DNA from: Lactobacillus sp. PV034
Lineage (GTDB): Bacteria; Bacillota; Bacilli; Lactobacillales; Lactobacillaceae
DNA: 64,000 nt
Reading direction: 5' to 3'
Assembly: GCF_014522305.1 (NCBI RefSeq)
Contig: NZ_CP041982.1
Span: 67,001-131,000 of the forward strand
Part shown: one piece after another, positions 36,831 to 47,200 of the stretch
How the letters are laid out: each line of letters opens with the position of its first letter
How positions within the stretch are numbered: the first letter of the stretch is position 1
The notes under the pieces: model-generated
Database searches by the model: none
What the model saw: only the letters and a program-made list of their open reading frames with translations
What the model was told of the DNA's origin: nothing
Translations under genes and position numbers: made by a program

Positions 36831-38243
36831 ATAGTCATTTGATTCCATTACGAGATTATAATATTTTATCTGATGAAGTTTATATTACCGATCCAAAGAA
36901 AGGAAGTAATTACTTAATAAATGGAAATTTTCACCCTAAGAATATTTCCCAATCGTACAGAATTCTAGACATCTCTCGTAATGGTACTTACGGACCTCAT
37001 CATAAATATGGCGCAAAAAATGGAATGCAGGCAATGACGGTAGCACCCGTTGATAAAAAAGGTAAAGTAGATTATGGCCATATAACAATTGCTTATGCTG
37101 GAACCAATACGGCAGATAAAGCTGATGTGCGTACCGATTTAGAAAATATAGTTGCAGGCTTACCCGTTTATGTTGGAAATGAAATCAAACAATCGCAATT
37201 TACGACAGCTAAAAGTTATGCAAAATATATTCAGACTAAATATAAAAAGAAGATGCCCAATGCTAAGTTTTCAGTTACTGGACACTCACTAGGAGGATCT
37301 TTAGCACTAGCAGTTGGCGGAAAGTATCATCTTCAAACTGTTGCTTTTAATGGACCATTTCCAATTTATAATCTCACTCCCTTACAGATACTTTATATTA
37401 AAAATCACCCAGAAAAATTTGCAGATTATTTAAATGAAGATGATTTTATTGGAAACTACCATAATAATTGGAGTATGAATAAGTCCCGGAATGTTGTTCA
37501 TGGAAGTTTCCAACATTATTATAAGAATGGAAACAATTTTGAGGAGTTTTTAAGAAAAAAACCACATTGATATGTCTAATATTGATTATGTCCAGACATT
37601 ACTAAAATTAAAGGATAAAAAGCTGGTTCTGAGAAAGGGTAAAGAAATAAACTTATCTAAAGCAATAATGGATACTATTTTGGAAAACCACGGAGTCGAA
37701 AGTTGGTTTGATAATAGTGGCAAGATGAAATTTAGTAAGCACCAAGTATTAAAAGAACCAAAGAGTCAGATCGACTTTGATAATGAAGTTTATGAGGCTG
37801 ATGTGCAATTAAGTGATGCCATAATGGCAATCAAACAGGGAAGTAAAGGTGCAGGAGGATCTGGAAAAGAAGTATATCTAGATAGTGCGACGGCTTATGC
37901 AGTGCAAAGAGCGATCAAAGCACATGCGCATGCTGGAATCAAAGCAATCAAAAGTGCCATAAATAAAGGTGAAGATGACTTGGCAGATAATTGGAACTGG
38001 GTCCTTAAACGAGCACAAAACGTAGGACAACATTTATCTAGTGATGCAATTTACACGGCATTAACAATAGCTTTTGCGGATAAAAAACACCTAAAAGATA
38101 AACCAGTTTCAAAATTGGATGATAAAAAGAGAGAGTTAACGCCAGTAAAAGATAATTTTGATTCATTTAGTAATACCTTTGCCCAAAGAATTGAGAAGAG
38201 AATTGGTGATGACCAAGAATTGGCTGGATGGTTTAAAGATTAA
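36815..38243 (+). pseudogene. LipE: TslA-like lipase effector with reverse domain order, frameshifted at A7
   Basis: The first frame (36815-37570, 251 residues) holds the lipase domain: YRILDISRNGTYGPHHKYG, IAYAGTN, and the elbow VTGHSLGGSLALAVG. The second frame (37572-38243, 223 residues) holds the linker NHGVESWF and the helical targeting domain (EVYLDSATAYAVQRAIKAHA, ending IEKRIGDDQELAGWF). Removing one A from A7 at 37555-37561 fuses them into about 475 residues, the size of LipC. It could also act as two separate proteins (ATG 37572 exists, without a good ribosome-binding site). No tlaA genes follow. Confidence 0.78.
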
Positions 38244-38265
38244 AAAAATATTAAGTTTATAATAA

Positions 38266-38308
38266 AACCAGTATTTAACTAGATAAGTTTAATACTGGTT
38301 ATATTGTT
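38266..38308 (+). terminator. Hairpin closing the immunity/lipase array
   Basis: AACCAGTATTTAACT (38266-38280) and AGTTTAATACTGGTT (38286-38300) form a 15-bp stem with one mismatch and a 5-base loop. The following tract is only moderately T-rich. The core stem equals that of the terminator at 29884. Confidence 0.65.
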
Positions 38309-38650
38309 TGTTATTAATTCTTTATAGTTGTTTATTTAGTAATAAATAGAATATTTAACTAGCGATTTATAATTATTATCAATAAAAATATGAAATGATG
38401 TTATTATATATATTATTAATTTAACTTTAATTATATCTAGTTTTATAAAAGCTGATACATTAAAAATAGACGGTGCTAAATTCTATATTCATAAAATAAC
38501 TACTATTATTTTAATCTTATCTTCTTATAATATGAATATCATGTGAACAAAATATGAAAAAAGTGTTTTAAATTTTTATATTTAATGATATTCTGTTAAC
38601 ATACGATATTTAATATCGTGAACTAATATTTACGAGGAGGAATTTTTACT
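38309..38650 (+). other. AT-rich intergenic region upstream of the esx operon
   Basis: No gene is supported in these 340 bases. They hold a TATAAT at 38526-38531 without a convincing -35, and a perfect palindrome (see 38603). GAGGAGG at 38634-38640 is the esxA ribosome-binding site. The region presumably carries the promoter of the T7SS operon. Confidence 0.6.
38603..38619. promoter_or_regulatory. Palindrome ACGATATTTAATATCGT ahead of esxA
   Basis: Perfect inverted repeat with 7-base arms and a 3-base centre, 15 bases before the ribosome-binding site of esxA. It is a candidate operator or 5'-UTR structure; no regulator is identified. Confidence 0.4.
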
Positions 38651-38944
38651 GTGAGTGCTATTTCAGTTACCCCAGAACAATTACGTGCATCTGCAAAAGT
38701 TTATATGAATGCTTCTCAAGACATTCAACAACAAATGCAACGTGTACAAAGCGAAAATAACAATATGGCAAGTGAATGGAGAGGTCAAGCTTTCCAAGCC
38801 TACCTTCAACAATTTGAACAATTGAAGGGTAATGTTAACCAAATGACCCAATTATTAGAGCAAATTAATCAGCAACTCGATAATTACGCTAACACTGTTG
38901 AACAACGTGATAGTGAAGATCGAAATGCCTTCGGTTTGCAATAG
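38651..38944 (+). CDS. esxA: WXG100 family protein EsxA
   Basis: The 97-residue secreted helical-hairpin protein has the W-x-G turn in ASEWRGQAFQAY (about residue 43), flanked by two amphipathic helices, and ends NAFGLQ. WXG100 proteins are exported as dimers and are required for T7SSb activity. It starts with GTG, 10 bases after GAGGAGG. It is first in the core operon, separated from esaA by a hairpin. Confidence 0.95.
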   Translation: MSAISVTPEQLRASAKVYMNASQDIQQQMQRVQSENNNMASEWRGQAFQAYLQQFEQLKGNVNQMTQLLEQINQQLDNYANTVEQRDSEDRNAFGLQ

Positions 38945-38961
38945 AATAGATTGAGTAGTCT

Positions 38962-39010
38962 AGGTTCTCAATATCGACACAGACCGTGGCGGTATGGGAA
39001 CCTTTTTCTT
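38962..39010 (+). terminator. Hairpin between esxA and esaA, probable attenuator
   Basis: AGGTTCTC (38962-38969) pairs with GGGAACCT (38996-39003), continuing inward as ATATCG with CGGTAT past a one-base bulge, followed by TTTTTCTTTT. Partial read-through would give more EsxA than membrane components. Confidence 0.78.
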
Positions 39011-39063
39011 TTATATTGATTTTGTAATTATTGCTAGATTTTAGTGGAGGAAAGAATTTTATA

Positions 39064-42000
39064 ATGGAGAAAATTAAAAGAAATCGTCCGTTAGTAATTG
39101 GCTTAATCGTATTAGCGGCAATTATTTTAATTAGCTTATTAGTAGGGATTGGTATTCACAATCGAGATGTTAGACGTCAAAATTCCGCTGCTCACAAAGC
39201 AAAGGTACAGTATGTCTTGGTTAATGAAGATAATGGTGCAAAATTTAATAATAAACATTACAACTTAGGAAAAGACTTTTTAAAGTTAGTTTCTCAGGAT
39301 AAGAAGCATGATTGGGAAACAGCAACTTATGATGGTGCCCAAGATGGAATGAAAAATGGTTTATACGATGTTGAAGTTATTATCCCACAAGATTTTTCTC
39401 AAAGAATTCTTTCACTAGAAAGTACTTCACCTAAAAAGGCTGGGGTTAGATATCGGGTACGTAAAGGACAAAATGAAGTTACAAATCAAATGATTGGTCG
39501 TAATGTAAACCAATTAATCTATGATTTTAATAATCGTGTAGTGCGAATGTACTTCTCTAGTTTGATTGGAAATTTACGTAATGCTCAGTTAGCAATGGGA
39601 AATATTGCCAATAAACAAGATATGCAAGTTAGTGATTTGGCTAATCAAGTTCAACAGCCTTTTAATGGTTTGGATGATCAATTTGGTGCCTTATTCAATA
39701 CTGCTAGCATCTTAGATGAAAATGGTAGTACTGATAGTCAGGCATTTAGTAATAGTATGAAAGACATGCTAAATGCCCTTGATAAGAATAAGGATGCAGA
39801 CAGTCGAGAAGATAGCCAATCAATCAAGGATCTTCAAGATCGCTTAAATTCTCAATTAGATACTTATAATAATTTGAATCGTCAATCTGATAAGTATCGT
39901 AATGATCTAAAAGCATATTTTGGACCAGAAAATCCAATTGCCAAACTGAAAAAATATAGTTTTGATGCTAAGACACCAACAAAAACTGATGATTCTTTTA
40001 ATAGTCAAATTACTGATCTAGATGAAAAGTATGATTCATTATTAAAGAAAAAGAAAGATCTTGAAGAAGAGTATCACTTGCAACCGGGTAAAACCGAAGA
40101 AAATATTACTCAGATAATGAATCAGTCACTAAATAAAAATCCTCAAACTAACGCTTCAGCTCTGCAGAACTTTATTAATTCTTTAAATGGTGAAATAAGT
40201 GAGTTAGAAATTGCCCAAGATATGACTACTGATAGCAAAGATACACAAAATCAAATTAATCAAAATGACTATAATTTAGCAGTCGATATTTTGAAAAAAT
40301 ACAGTCATACTGTAGGTGCAAATTACGGAAGTCATCAAACTACCTTTATTAATAAAAATAGTCAATCAAACTTTGATGGGAATGTAACCTTAGGTCTTAC
40401 TCCTGGTACAAATAAAATTGAACTTGATGGTAAAGGTATTTCTGCTAATGGTGTTGATGCTGAAAGTATTAAAAAGCAACTTGAACAAGAAGACTTTGTG
40501 GTTGATAAAATTTCAAGTTTTGATGATAACAGTATGGAAATTAAAATTCATCCTAAAGAAACCAAAACAGAAGTAACTACTAAGGAAGATAAAGAAAAGA
40601 AAAATCCAGATAAAGCTACAGACTCTAGCGAAAATAAAGAGGATAAAAAGGAAGAGTCAGATCAAGAGGAGAAGAAAACAGAGATTACTTCTACTGCTGG
40701 AAATGCCTTTATAACATTTGGTGTTACTTATCATTATAAAAAACCAACAACTTATAAATGGACGGTAAATGGACAAGAACAAAACACTGGTGACATCCAA
40801 AAATTAAATGATGATCGAATGGATGCATTAAATGCAAATGTTACAGCTACTATTGCTGCGGCCAAACAAGTGGTTGCTACTTACGGTAATGGTGAAAGTA
40901 TGGCAGATTTTGCCAGTCATCAAACTGGAGACCAAATTGTGGCAAGTGCTGGTTCATTAGCAGATTTAGCAAGTAAAGACCCTACACAGCCTGTACCAAC
41001 CGATAACAGCAAAATTCAACAAGAAGCTAAAGACCTTGCTGATAATTATGATAAGATTTGTCAACAACTTGAAACTTTAGGACAAGCTTCAGGGAATCTA
41101 CCTGTTGATAAACAAACTAACTCAGATATTAAGGCATTGAATGAGATTAGTAAGAATTTGGGTAAAGATGGTTTAAAAGCTTATTTAGATAATATGTCTA
41201 ATATTATTGAGTGGTACAACAAGGCTCAAGAATTAGTTAACAGTGAAGATGAAAAACAAACAAATAATGAAAATGAACAGCCAAAAGCGGTAGCTTCCGA
41301 TGAAACAGATTCATCAACTGAAAAACAAACTAATGATGATTTGGTTAACCAATATAATGATTTGCAAAAATCAATTAATGACAGTGTGAAAAGCTTAGAT
41401 TATGGTAATAAAGATAAGCAAAAAGATCTTAAACCAGTCATCAAAGATTTGACCAATAATACAACCAAATTACAAAATTCAACTAATTCAATTAAGAATA
41501 AACTTAGTCAGAATGTAAAAGACAGTCAAAATCAGGCAAATAATAATCAAGATTTTGCTCAAGCCTTCAATAATGTGATGAGTAATGCACGAAATGGAGA
41601 AGCTGATAACAGTAAAGTTTATAATTTCTTGACTAATCCGATTAAGGCTACTGGTTCTTATAGTGAATTGCGTCAACAATCTATCATTCCATACTTTATG
41701 ACCTTAATTGGTACTCTTGCAGCACTATTTGTTGGTTTAGGAATTGCTAAAAACCTTCCTGGAAGAAAATTAACTGAAGAAACAGCCATGATTGATCACA
41801 CTCGTCCATGGCTCAATCTTCCAAGTGCGTTAATTACTTTGGGAATTAGTTTTGTAATTGGGGTTTTCTTTAGCTTGACTACAATGGGCGTAGTTCCTGC
41901 CACTAGTCATTTTGATTGGGGCTTTTATCCAACTATCATCATGGTAATTATGATCAGTGCAATTGCTGCAGGTGCAAGACATCATCGGATGGTCACAATT

Positions 42001-42279
42001 TATGTTGTTAGCTTTTTACTTGCCCTTTATATTTTATTAACGCCATTTATTGGAGTCTTAGTACGTTCAGGAAGTTTAATTCAATTCCTTTATCGTATTT
42101 CTCCATTACAAAATATTGAAATTGGCTACACCGTATTAATTAATCATGGAGTAATTGGTGGTTTAACTCTTTTCGGATTAATTATTTTCTTAATTGTCGT
42201 GATCTTCGCCAACTTCTTTATTAAACCATTACCAACGATTGAAGAAAGTCCAAAAGCAGGTAACGAGCATGAAGCTTAA
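39064..42279 (+). CDS. esaA: T7SSb membrane protein EsaA (YueB family)
   Basis: The 1071-residue protein has an N-terminal membrane helix (LVIGLIVLAAIILISLLVGIG), a very long extracellular Gln/Asn/Lys-rich helical region (about 60-870), and five further helices at the C-terminus (from FMTLIGTLAALFVGLGI). This matches EsaA/YueB, a dimeric arrow-like protein crossing the cell wall and part of the T7SSb core. I chose ATG 39064, following GGAGGAAAG; an upstream TTG (39031) precedes that site. Confidence 0.92.
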   Translation: MEKIKRNRPLVIGLIVLAAIILISLLVGIGIHNRDVRRQNSAAHKAKVQYVLVNEDNGAKFNNKHYNLGKDFLKLVSQDKKHDWETATYDGAQDGMKNGLYDVEVIIPQDFSQRILSLESTSPKKAGVRYRVRKGQNEVTNQMIGRNVNQLIYDFNNRVVRMYFSSLIGNLRNAQLAMGNIANKQDMQVSDLANQVQQPFNGLDDQFGALFNTASILDENGSTDSQAFSNSMKDMLNALDKNKDADSREDSQSIKDLQDRLNSQLDTYNNLNRQSDKYRNDLKAYFGPENPIAKLKKYSFDAKTPTKTDDSFNSQITDLDEKYDSLLKKKKDLEEEYHLQPGKTEENITQIMNQSLNKNPQTNASALQNFINSLNGEISELEIAQDMTTDSKDTQNQINQNDYNLAVDILKKYSHTVGANYGSHQTTFINKNSQSNFDGNVTLGLTPGTNKIELDGKGISANGVDAESIKKQLEQEDFVVDKISSFDDNSMEIKIHPKETKTEVTTKEDKEKKNPDKATDSSENKEDKKEESDQEEKKTEITSTAGNAFITFGVTYHYKKPTTYKWTVNGQEQNTGDIQKLNDDRMDALNANVTATIAAAKQVVATYGNGESMADFASHQTGDQIVASAGSLADLASKDPTQPVPTDNSKIQQEAKDLADNYDKICQQLETLGQASGNLPVDKQTNSDIKALNEISKNLGKDGLKAYLDNMSNIIEWYNKAQELVNSEDEKQTNNENEQPKAVASDETDSSTEKQTNDDLVNQYNDLQKSINDSVKSLDYGNKDKQKDLKPVIKDLTNNTTKLQNSTNSIKNKLSQNVKDSQNQANNNQDFAQAFNNVMSNARNGEADNSKVYNFLTNPIKATGSYSELRQQSIIPYFMTLIGTLAALFVGLGIAKNLPGRKLTEETAMIDHTRPWLNLPSALITLGISFVIGVFFSLTTMGVVPATSHFDWGFYPTIIMVIMISAIAAGARHHRMVTIYVVSFLLALYILLTPFIGVLVRSGSLIQFLYRISPLQNIEIGYTVLINHGVIGGLTLFGLIIFLIVVIFANFFIKPLPTIEESPKAGNEHEA

Positions 42280-42790
42280 ATTATCAAGTTTGCTCTTAAT
42301 TCTTCTTATTTTAAACTTTCCTAAACCAGTAATGGCAGCCAGTGATAATCAAGGTAGCCTTAATATCAATGACCAAGCTATTTATGACGATGGAAAAAAT
42401 AATCAAGGAAATATCAAAGACTATGATGTAAAAACAATTTTTGGACCTGAAATGGAACGTAAAAATCACCAGTTAAAACAAAAAGCTGATCAACCATTAC
42501 ACCAAGGCAAGAAGATAGTTTTTACCAAGCAAGTTCGGAGTCAAAAAGTAATTGACCGTCATAATCGTCATGTAATTAAAAAGTATTTATTTAAAAATAA
42601 TTACCGTCCTGTTAAGGCAGTTGGTAATTCAGTTCAAGAAACGTCTTGGTTAGAGCAACATAGTTATGTGATTGGAATTTTAATATTAGTAGCTGGGTTA
42701 ATTGGTTTGGGAACCTGGTTAGGTATCAAGTTTGGGAAGTATCAAGTAAGACAAAAGCAGGAAGGTAAAGATGAAAGAAGATTTAATTAA
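42269..42790 (+). CDS. essA: T7SSb membrane protein EssA
   Basis: The 173-residue protein has a signal-like N-terminal helix (LSSLLLILLILNF…PVMAAS), an extracellular segment, and a C-terminal membrane helix (VIGILILVAGLIGLGTWLG) with a short basic tail. Size, layout and position between esaA and esaB identify EssA. It overlaps esaA by 11 bases and esaB by 20. Confidence 0.85.
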   Translation: MKLKLSSLLLILLILNFPKPVMAASDNQGSLNINDQAIYDDGKNNQGNIKDYDVKTIFGPEMERKNHQLKQKADQPLHQGKKIVFTKQVRSQKVIDRHNRHVIKKYLFKNNYRPVKAVGNSVQETSWLEQHSYVIGILILVAGLIGLGTWLGIKFGKYQVRQKQEGKDERRFN

Positions 42791-43043
42791 AATTGGTCTC
42801 CACTATCATGAGCATACTTATGATTTACAAATTCCGCGACAAATTAGTTTAAGTCAATTGGCTAAGCAATTACCTGAAGCACTAGCAGTTGTCGGGGTGA
42901 ACTTGCCACACAATTTTCATTTAAGCTTGATGGATAAAGCAATAAATTTAGCTGAACATCAGCCTTTAGCAGATTATTCAATTGGCAATAGTGACCAATT
43001 TGAAATTATAGAGGATAAGGAGATAAATAATGCCACAGATTAG
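42771..43043 (+). CDS. esaB: Ubiquitin-like T7SSb protein EsaB (YukD)
   Basis: The 90-residue cytoplasmic protein has a YukD-type beta-grasp pattern: LIKIGLHYHEHTYDLQIPRQ, a central helix LSQLAKQLPEAL, and the end LADYSIGNSDQFEIIE. EsaB is essential for T7SSb activity. It overlaps both neighbours, which suggests coupled translation. Confidence 0.88.
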   Translation: MKEDLIKIGLHYHEHTYDLQIPRQISLSQLAKQLPEALAVVGVNLPHNFHLSLMDKAINLAEHQPLADYSIGNSDQFEIIEDKEINNATD

Positions 43044-44208
43044 TGACGGTTTTAATAGTATTGAAGTTAGTAAACTTGATTCAGCTTACAAGCGCAAAGT
43101 AATTTTAACTGCTGATCAGTTTCATTTAGATGCTGTAAATGAATATAAATTATTTTTAGGGAAAAATGATCATTACTTTGCGGGTGAAGTAGTTAAGGCT
43201 GATGAAGACCAACTGGAATTATCTTATCAACTCTCAAATGCTGCTATTCCATTACCAGAGTATGTAAAAGATTTGAATCGTTTGGAAATTTTGCAATTGA
43301 TTAGTCATCTTTACTGGCTAGTTGATGAACAAGTAGATGGACTGCAACCATTTATTTCACCAGATAATTTATATGTAATGGGTGATCAAGTTGTAGTTAT
43401 GCATCGAGGCTTCAGCAAGGCAATTACTCCTGAACAGGAAAGTGCTGATCAAAGAGTTAAACAGTTTAAAGCTTTAATTCATTATTTATTTAACCCAAAG
43501 TTGAATTTCACCAAATTAGTTGGAGGAAGTATAGCGTTAAATAATACGTTTGGCCAAACTTTGGCTAAACTTGATCAAATTGATCAGATTAAGAGTTGGG
43601 TTAATAAAAACTTAACTAATCAAATTAAATCCGCTCATCGTACGCAAATAACAATTAAAAAGTCTCGTTATCAACTAACACGTTGGGTAGCAATTGTTGC
43701 TAGCCTAGTAACAACCGCCATGATTATCTTGGCACTTGTTTGGGGCTTTTATACTCTGCCAAAACAAAACCGCATTATTAAAGCACAATCTGATTATTTG
43801 AACAATGATTATAGTGCAGTGGTAGATGAACTGAATTCATATCAAACCAAATCATTACCACAAAGTGCACGCTTTGTTTTAGCTGTAAGTTACATTAATT
43901 TGGATGATTTATCTAAAAGCCAAAAGCAAGCTGTGCTAAAAAGTATTTCACAAAAATCTAGTGCTAGTCAGCTTAATTATTGGATTGAATTAGGTCGCGC
44001 AAACTATAGCCAAGCCTTAAGTATTGCACAAAATATTGGTGATAATGAATATATCTTGCATGCATACACCAAACTTTATACTGCAACTAAGAATAATACG
44101 ACAATGAATGGTAGTAAGAAGCAAAGTGAGCTTAATAAGTACCGCAAGCAGATTAATAAATATATCAAAAAATTAGGAGGAGCTAAGAATGAATTTGAAG
44201 GAAATTAG
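43030..44208 (+). CDS. essB: T7SSb pseudokinase membrane protein EssB
   Basis: The 392-residue EssB/YukC protein has a cytoplasmic pseudokinase-fold domain (1-215; for example LEILQLISHLYWLVDEQVDG and FISPDNLYVMGDQVVVMHRG), one membrane helix (about 218-240, WVAIVASLVTTAMIILALVW) and an extracellular helical domain with TPR-like spacing. It bridges EssC and the other membrane proteins. It overlaps essC by 20 bases. Confidence 0.93.
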   Translation: MPQISDGFNSIEVSKLDSAYKRKVILTADQFHLDAVNEYKLFLGKNDHYFAGEVVKADEDQLELSYQLSNAAIPLPEYVKDLNRLEILQLISHLYWLVDEQVDGLQPFISPDNLYVMGDQVVVMHRGFSKAITPEQESADQRVKQFKALIHYLFNPKLNFTKLVGGSIALNNTFGQTLAKLDQIDQIKSWVNKNLTNQIKSAHRTQITIKKSRYQLTRWVAIVASLVTTAMIILALVWGFYTLPKQNRIIKAQSDYLNNDYSAVVDELNSYQTKSLPQSARFVLAVSYINLDDLSKSQKQAVLKSISQKSSASQLNYWIELGRANYSQALSIAQNIGDNEYILHAYTKLYTATKNNTTMNGSKKQSELNKYRKQINKYIKKLGGAKNEFEGN

Positions 44209-47200
44209 TGATTTATTCGCTGAGCCCCAAACTAGTATTGATGATCGGAAGATAGATAAGTCAGATGTAGTGTGGGATGTTTTTATCCTCAAAAATAATT
44301 TTAGCCATCTTGAACTTGGTATTAATCAGACTATTCAGTTGGGAGCAGATGAATTATCAACCACTGATAATCAAGTGAAGTTAAATGGAAAAGTAATCAA
44401 TTTAAACACTGGGGTTAATTATCAAGCCTCTAGTTCAATCTATGTAATGCCGCATCGTGATTTAAAAGTTTATACAACTAATTTACCGCATACGGCAATT
44501 CTATTAGGTGACAACTTTGGTGATATTCGTTATCAAACATCAGCTTTTTTAAAAATCACTCCTGAAGCTGATAATAGTGATTATCAGGTCCAAGTGTTTG
44601 CACATGAAAGTCAGCTATACTGGCAAGGTAAAAAAGCAAATGAAATAGATGACCAGTTTAAAATTGGCGATCAACTCTATCTTGATGGTCTTTTAATAGA
44701 AAGACGGGAGTTTCAATTCAAATTAACTCCCTTACGCAATGATATTAAGCTTAATATCGATCATCTATTGTCCACAAGAACTATTAGTGAATATCCAGAA
44801 GATTTTCCTAACTTTAGACGTAGTCCACGAATCTACTTGCGTGAACCTGATGAACACTTACAATTAGAAAATTTACCAGCAAAACAAGAAGCTCCTCGAA
44901 GTGCTGTAATGCAAATGATCGTTCCACCAATTGGGATGGTGGTTGCTAGTGGCTTAGTTAGTGTCTTAAGTGGAGGTAGTGGCTTAATTATCCTCGGGAT
45001 GGGTAGTGCGAGTGTTTTAACTGCTGCGTTTTCTGTTTCTAGTTTCTTTGGTAATCGTAAAGAAATTAACCATAAAAATAAGACCGCTCAAGCAGCCTAT
45101 GAAAATTACTTATTAGATTTTACAGGTAAGCTTGATGCCTTAAATCGAGAGCAAAAAGCAGTGCTTCATTATAACTATCCGTCGATGGATCAATTAAGTT
45201 TGATGATGAAGCATTATGATTCTCGGTTATATGAACGAATGACAAGCAACGATGACTTCCTAACTGTAAGTTTGGGTTATGGTGAATTGCCAATTTCTTA
45301 TCAGTTTGATCATCAAAAACAAGAGTCTAAAGTTGCAAGTTCATTAGAAAAATTTATCGAGAAGAATGTCATTGAACCTTATTCAACTGTCAAAAATGTT
45401 CCGATTACTGTACCTCTGCGCAATACTACATTGGGATTAGTTGGTAATCAAAGTGCCTTAAGACAAGCAATTCAAACTACCTTATTCCAAATTGCTGCCT
45501 TTCATTCTTATCATGATGTGCAGTTTATTGCCATCCTAAATGAAAGTGAATATCACAATTACTGGCAAGAATGGCGCTGGTTACCACATTTTCAAATTGA
45601 AAGTCTCAACTTACGTGGTTTGGTCTATAATGCACAAACACGTGATATGGTACTTAATTCGCTTTATCAATTATTAGTAAAGCGGCGCCAAGAAGTACGT
45701 GAACATCGCAACTCCCATGAACAATTACAGTTTAAACCTAATCTAGTCCTCTATATTCAGGATGAATCATGGTTAACGGGCCATAGCCTGAATGAATTCT
45801 TAATGGAAGATATGGGTCAGTACGGCGTGACAGTAATTTGGGCTAAGGATACTAAAGCTATGCTACCTGAAACGGTAACTACGCTCGTTGATTATCGCAG
45901 TACCAAATTGGGAACGGTAATTAACCAAGATCATGAATATTTAAATCTTGATTTCACACCTCATGCATATCCTCATACTTATCCAATGGATAAAGCCATC
46001 AAACGCTTAGCTAACCTTAACCATGTCGAAGTAGAAAAGAATTCAATACCAGATAGTATTACTTTCCTTGATCTATATCATGCCAAGAATGTAGCTGATC
46101 TTCATATTTTAAATCGCTGGCAAAAAGCAGATACTTCCAAAACTTTGGCTGTGCCACTTGGTCTCAGAGGTAAAGATGATATTGTAGATCTTAACTTGCA
46201 CGAACGTGCGCATGGTCCGCATGGATTAATTGCCGGAACAACTGGATCTGGTAAGTCAGAAGTTATTCAAAGTTATATCCTTTCCTTGGCAGTGAACTTT
46301 GCTCCAGAAGACGTTGGGTTCTTACCGATTGATTACAAGGGTGGAGGAATGGCAAATTTATTTGCCAAATTACCACACTTAATGGGAACAATTACCAACT
46401 TAGATGGAGCGGGTACTGAACGTGCATTAAAGAGTATTCGTGCTGAATTAAACAAGCGCCAAGAATGGTTCAGAAAATACCATGTGAATAATATTAATGC
46501 CTATACCAAGCTGTACAAGAAGGGCAAGACGATTACTGATCCCGAAGAAAAGAAGAATTATCCCGATCAACCTTTACCACATCTATTCTTAATCAGTGAT
46601 GAGTTTGCGGAATTAAAGGCTAATGAGCCAGAATTTATGGACGAGCTTGTTTCAACTGCTCGTATTGGTCGTTCTCTTGGCGTTCACCTAATTTTAGCCA
46701 CTCAGAAACCAAGTGGTGTGGTAAATGATCAGATTTGGTCTAACTCACGTTTTAAAATTGCCCTTAAAGTTGCTGAACCAGCAGATTCAAAAGAAATTAT
46801 TCACACACCAGATGCTGCTTCCATTACACAACCGGGACGTGCTTACTTGCAAGTTGGTAACAATGAAATTTATGAATTATTCCAAACTGCTTATAGTGGT
46901 GCATCCTATCAACCTGATAGAGAAGAAGATCAAAAAATGGATAATCGGATTTGGATGATTAATCACTTAGGACAAGCTGAATTATTAACAACTGACTTAT
47001 CTGAAGAAGATCAAGAAGAACAAGTTGATGAAGATATTACTCAACTTGATGCTGTTGTAGATGAAGTAGTTAAGGAAAGTAAAGCAGCCAAGTCAGTAAT
47101 TCCATTGAAGCCATGGTTGCCGCCACTTAAAGAAGTGATTCATGGTCCAGAAATAGACTGGCGCGAAGAGTGGAAAAAGGAACGTACTTTATCGGCACCA

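Noticed and set aside
37572..38243. The C-terminal part of LipE as an independent gene with its own start.
   Set aside because: ATG 37572 has no convincing ribosome-binding site and the protein continues the LipC alignment without a gap, so a frameshifted single gene is more likely; the alternative is mentioned in the entry.
42239..42268. Longer start for essA and similar upstream extensions (esaA 39031, gtfA 5325, yidC 57128, LXG effector 49752).
   Set aside because: Each extension lies upstream of, or contains, the good ribosome-binding site and adds sequence without family support.
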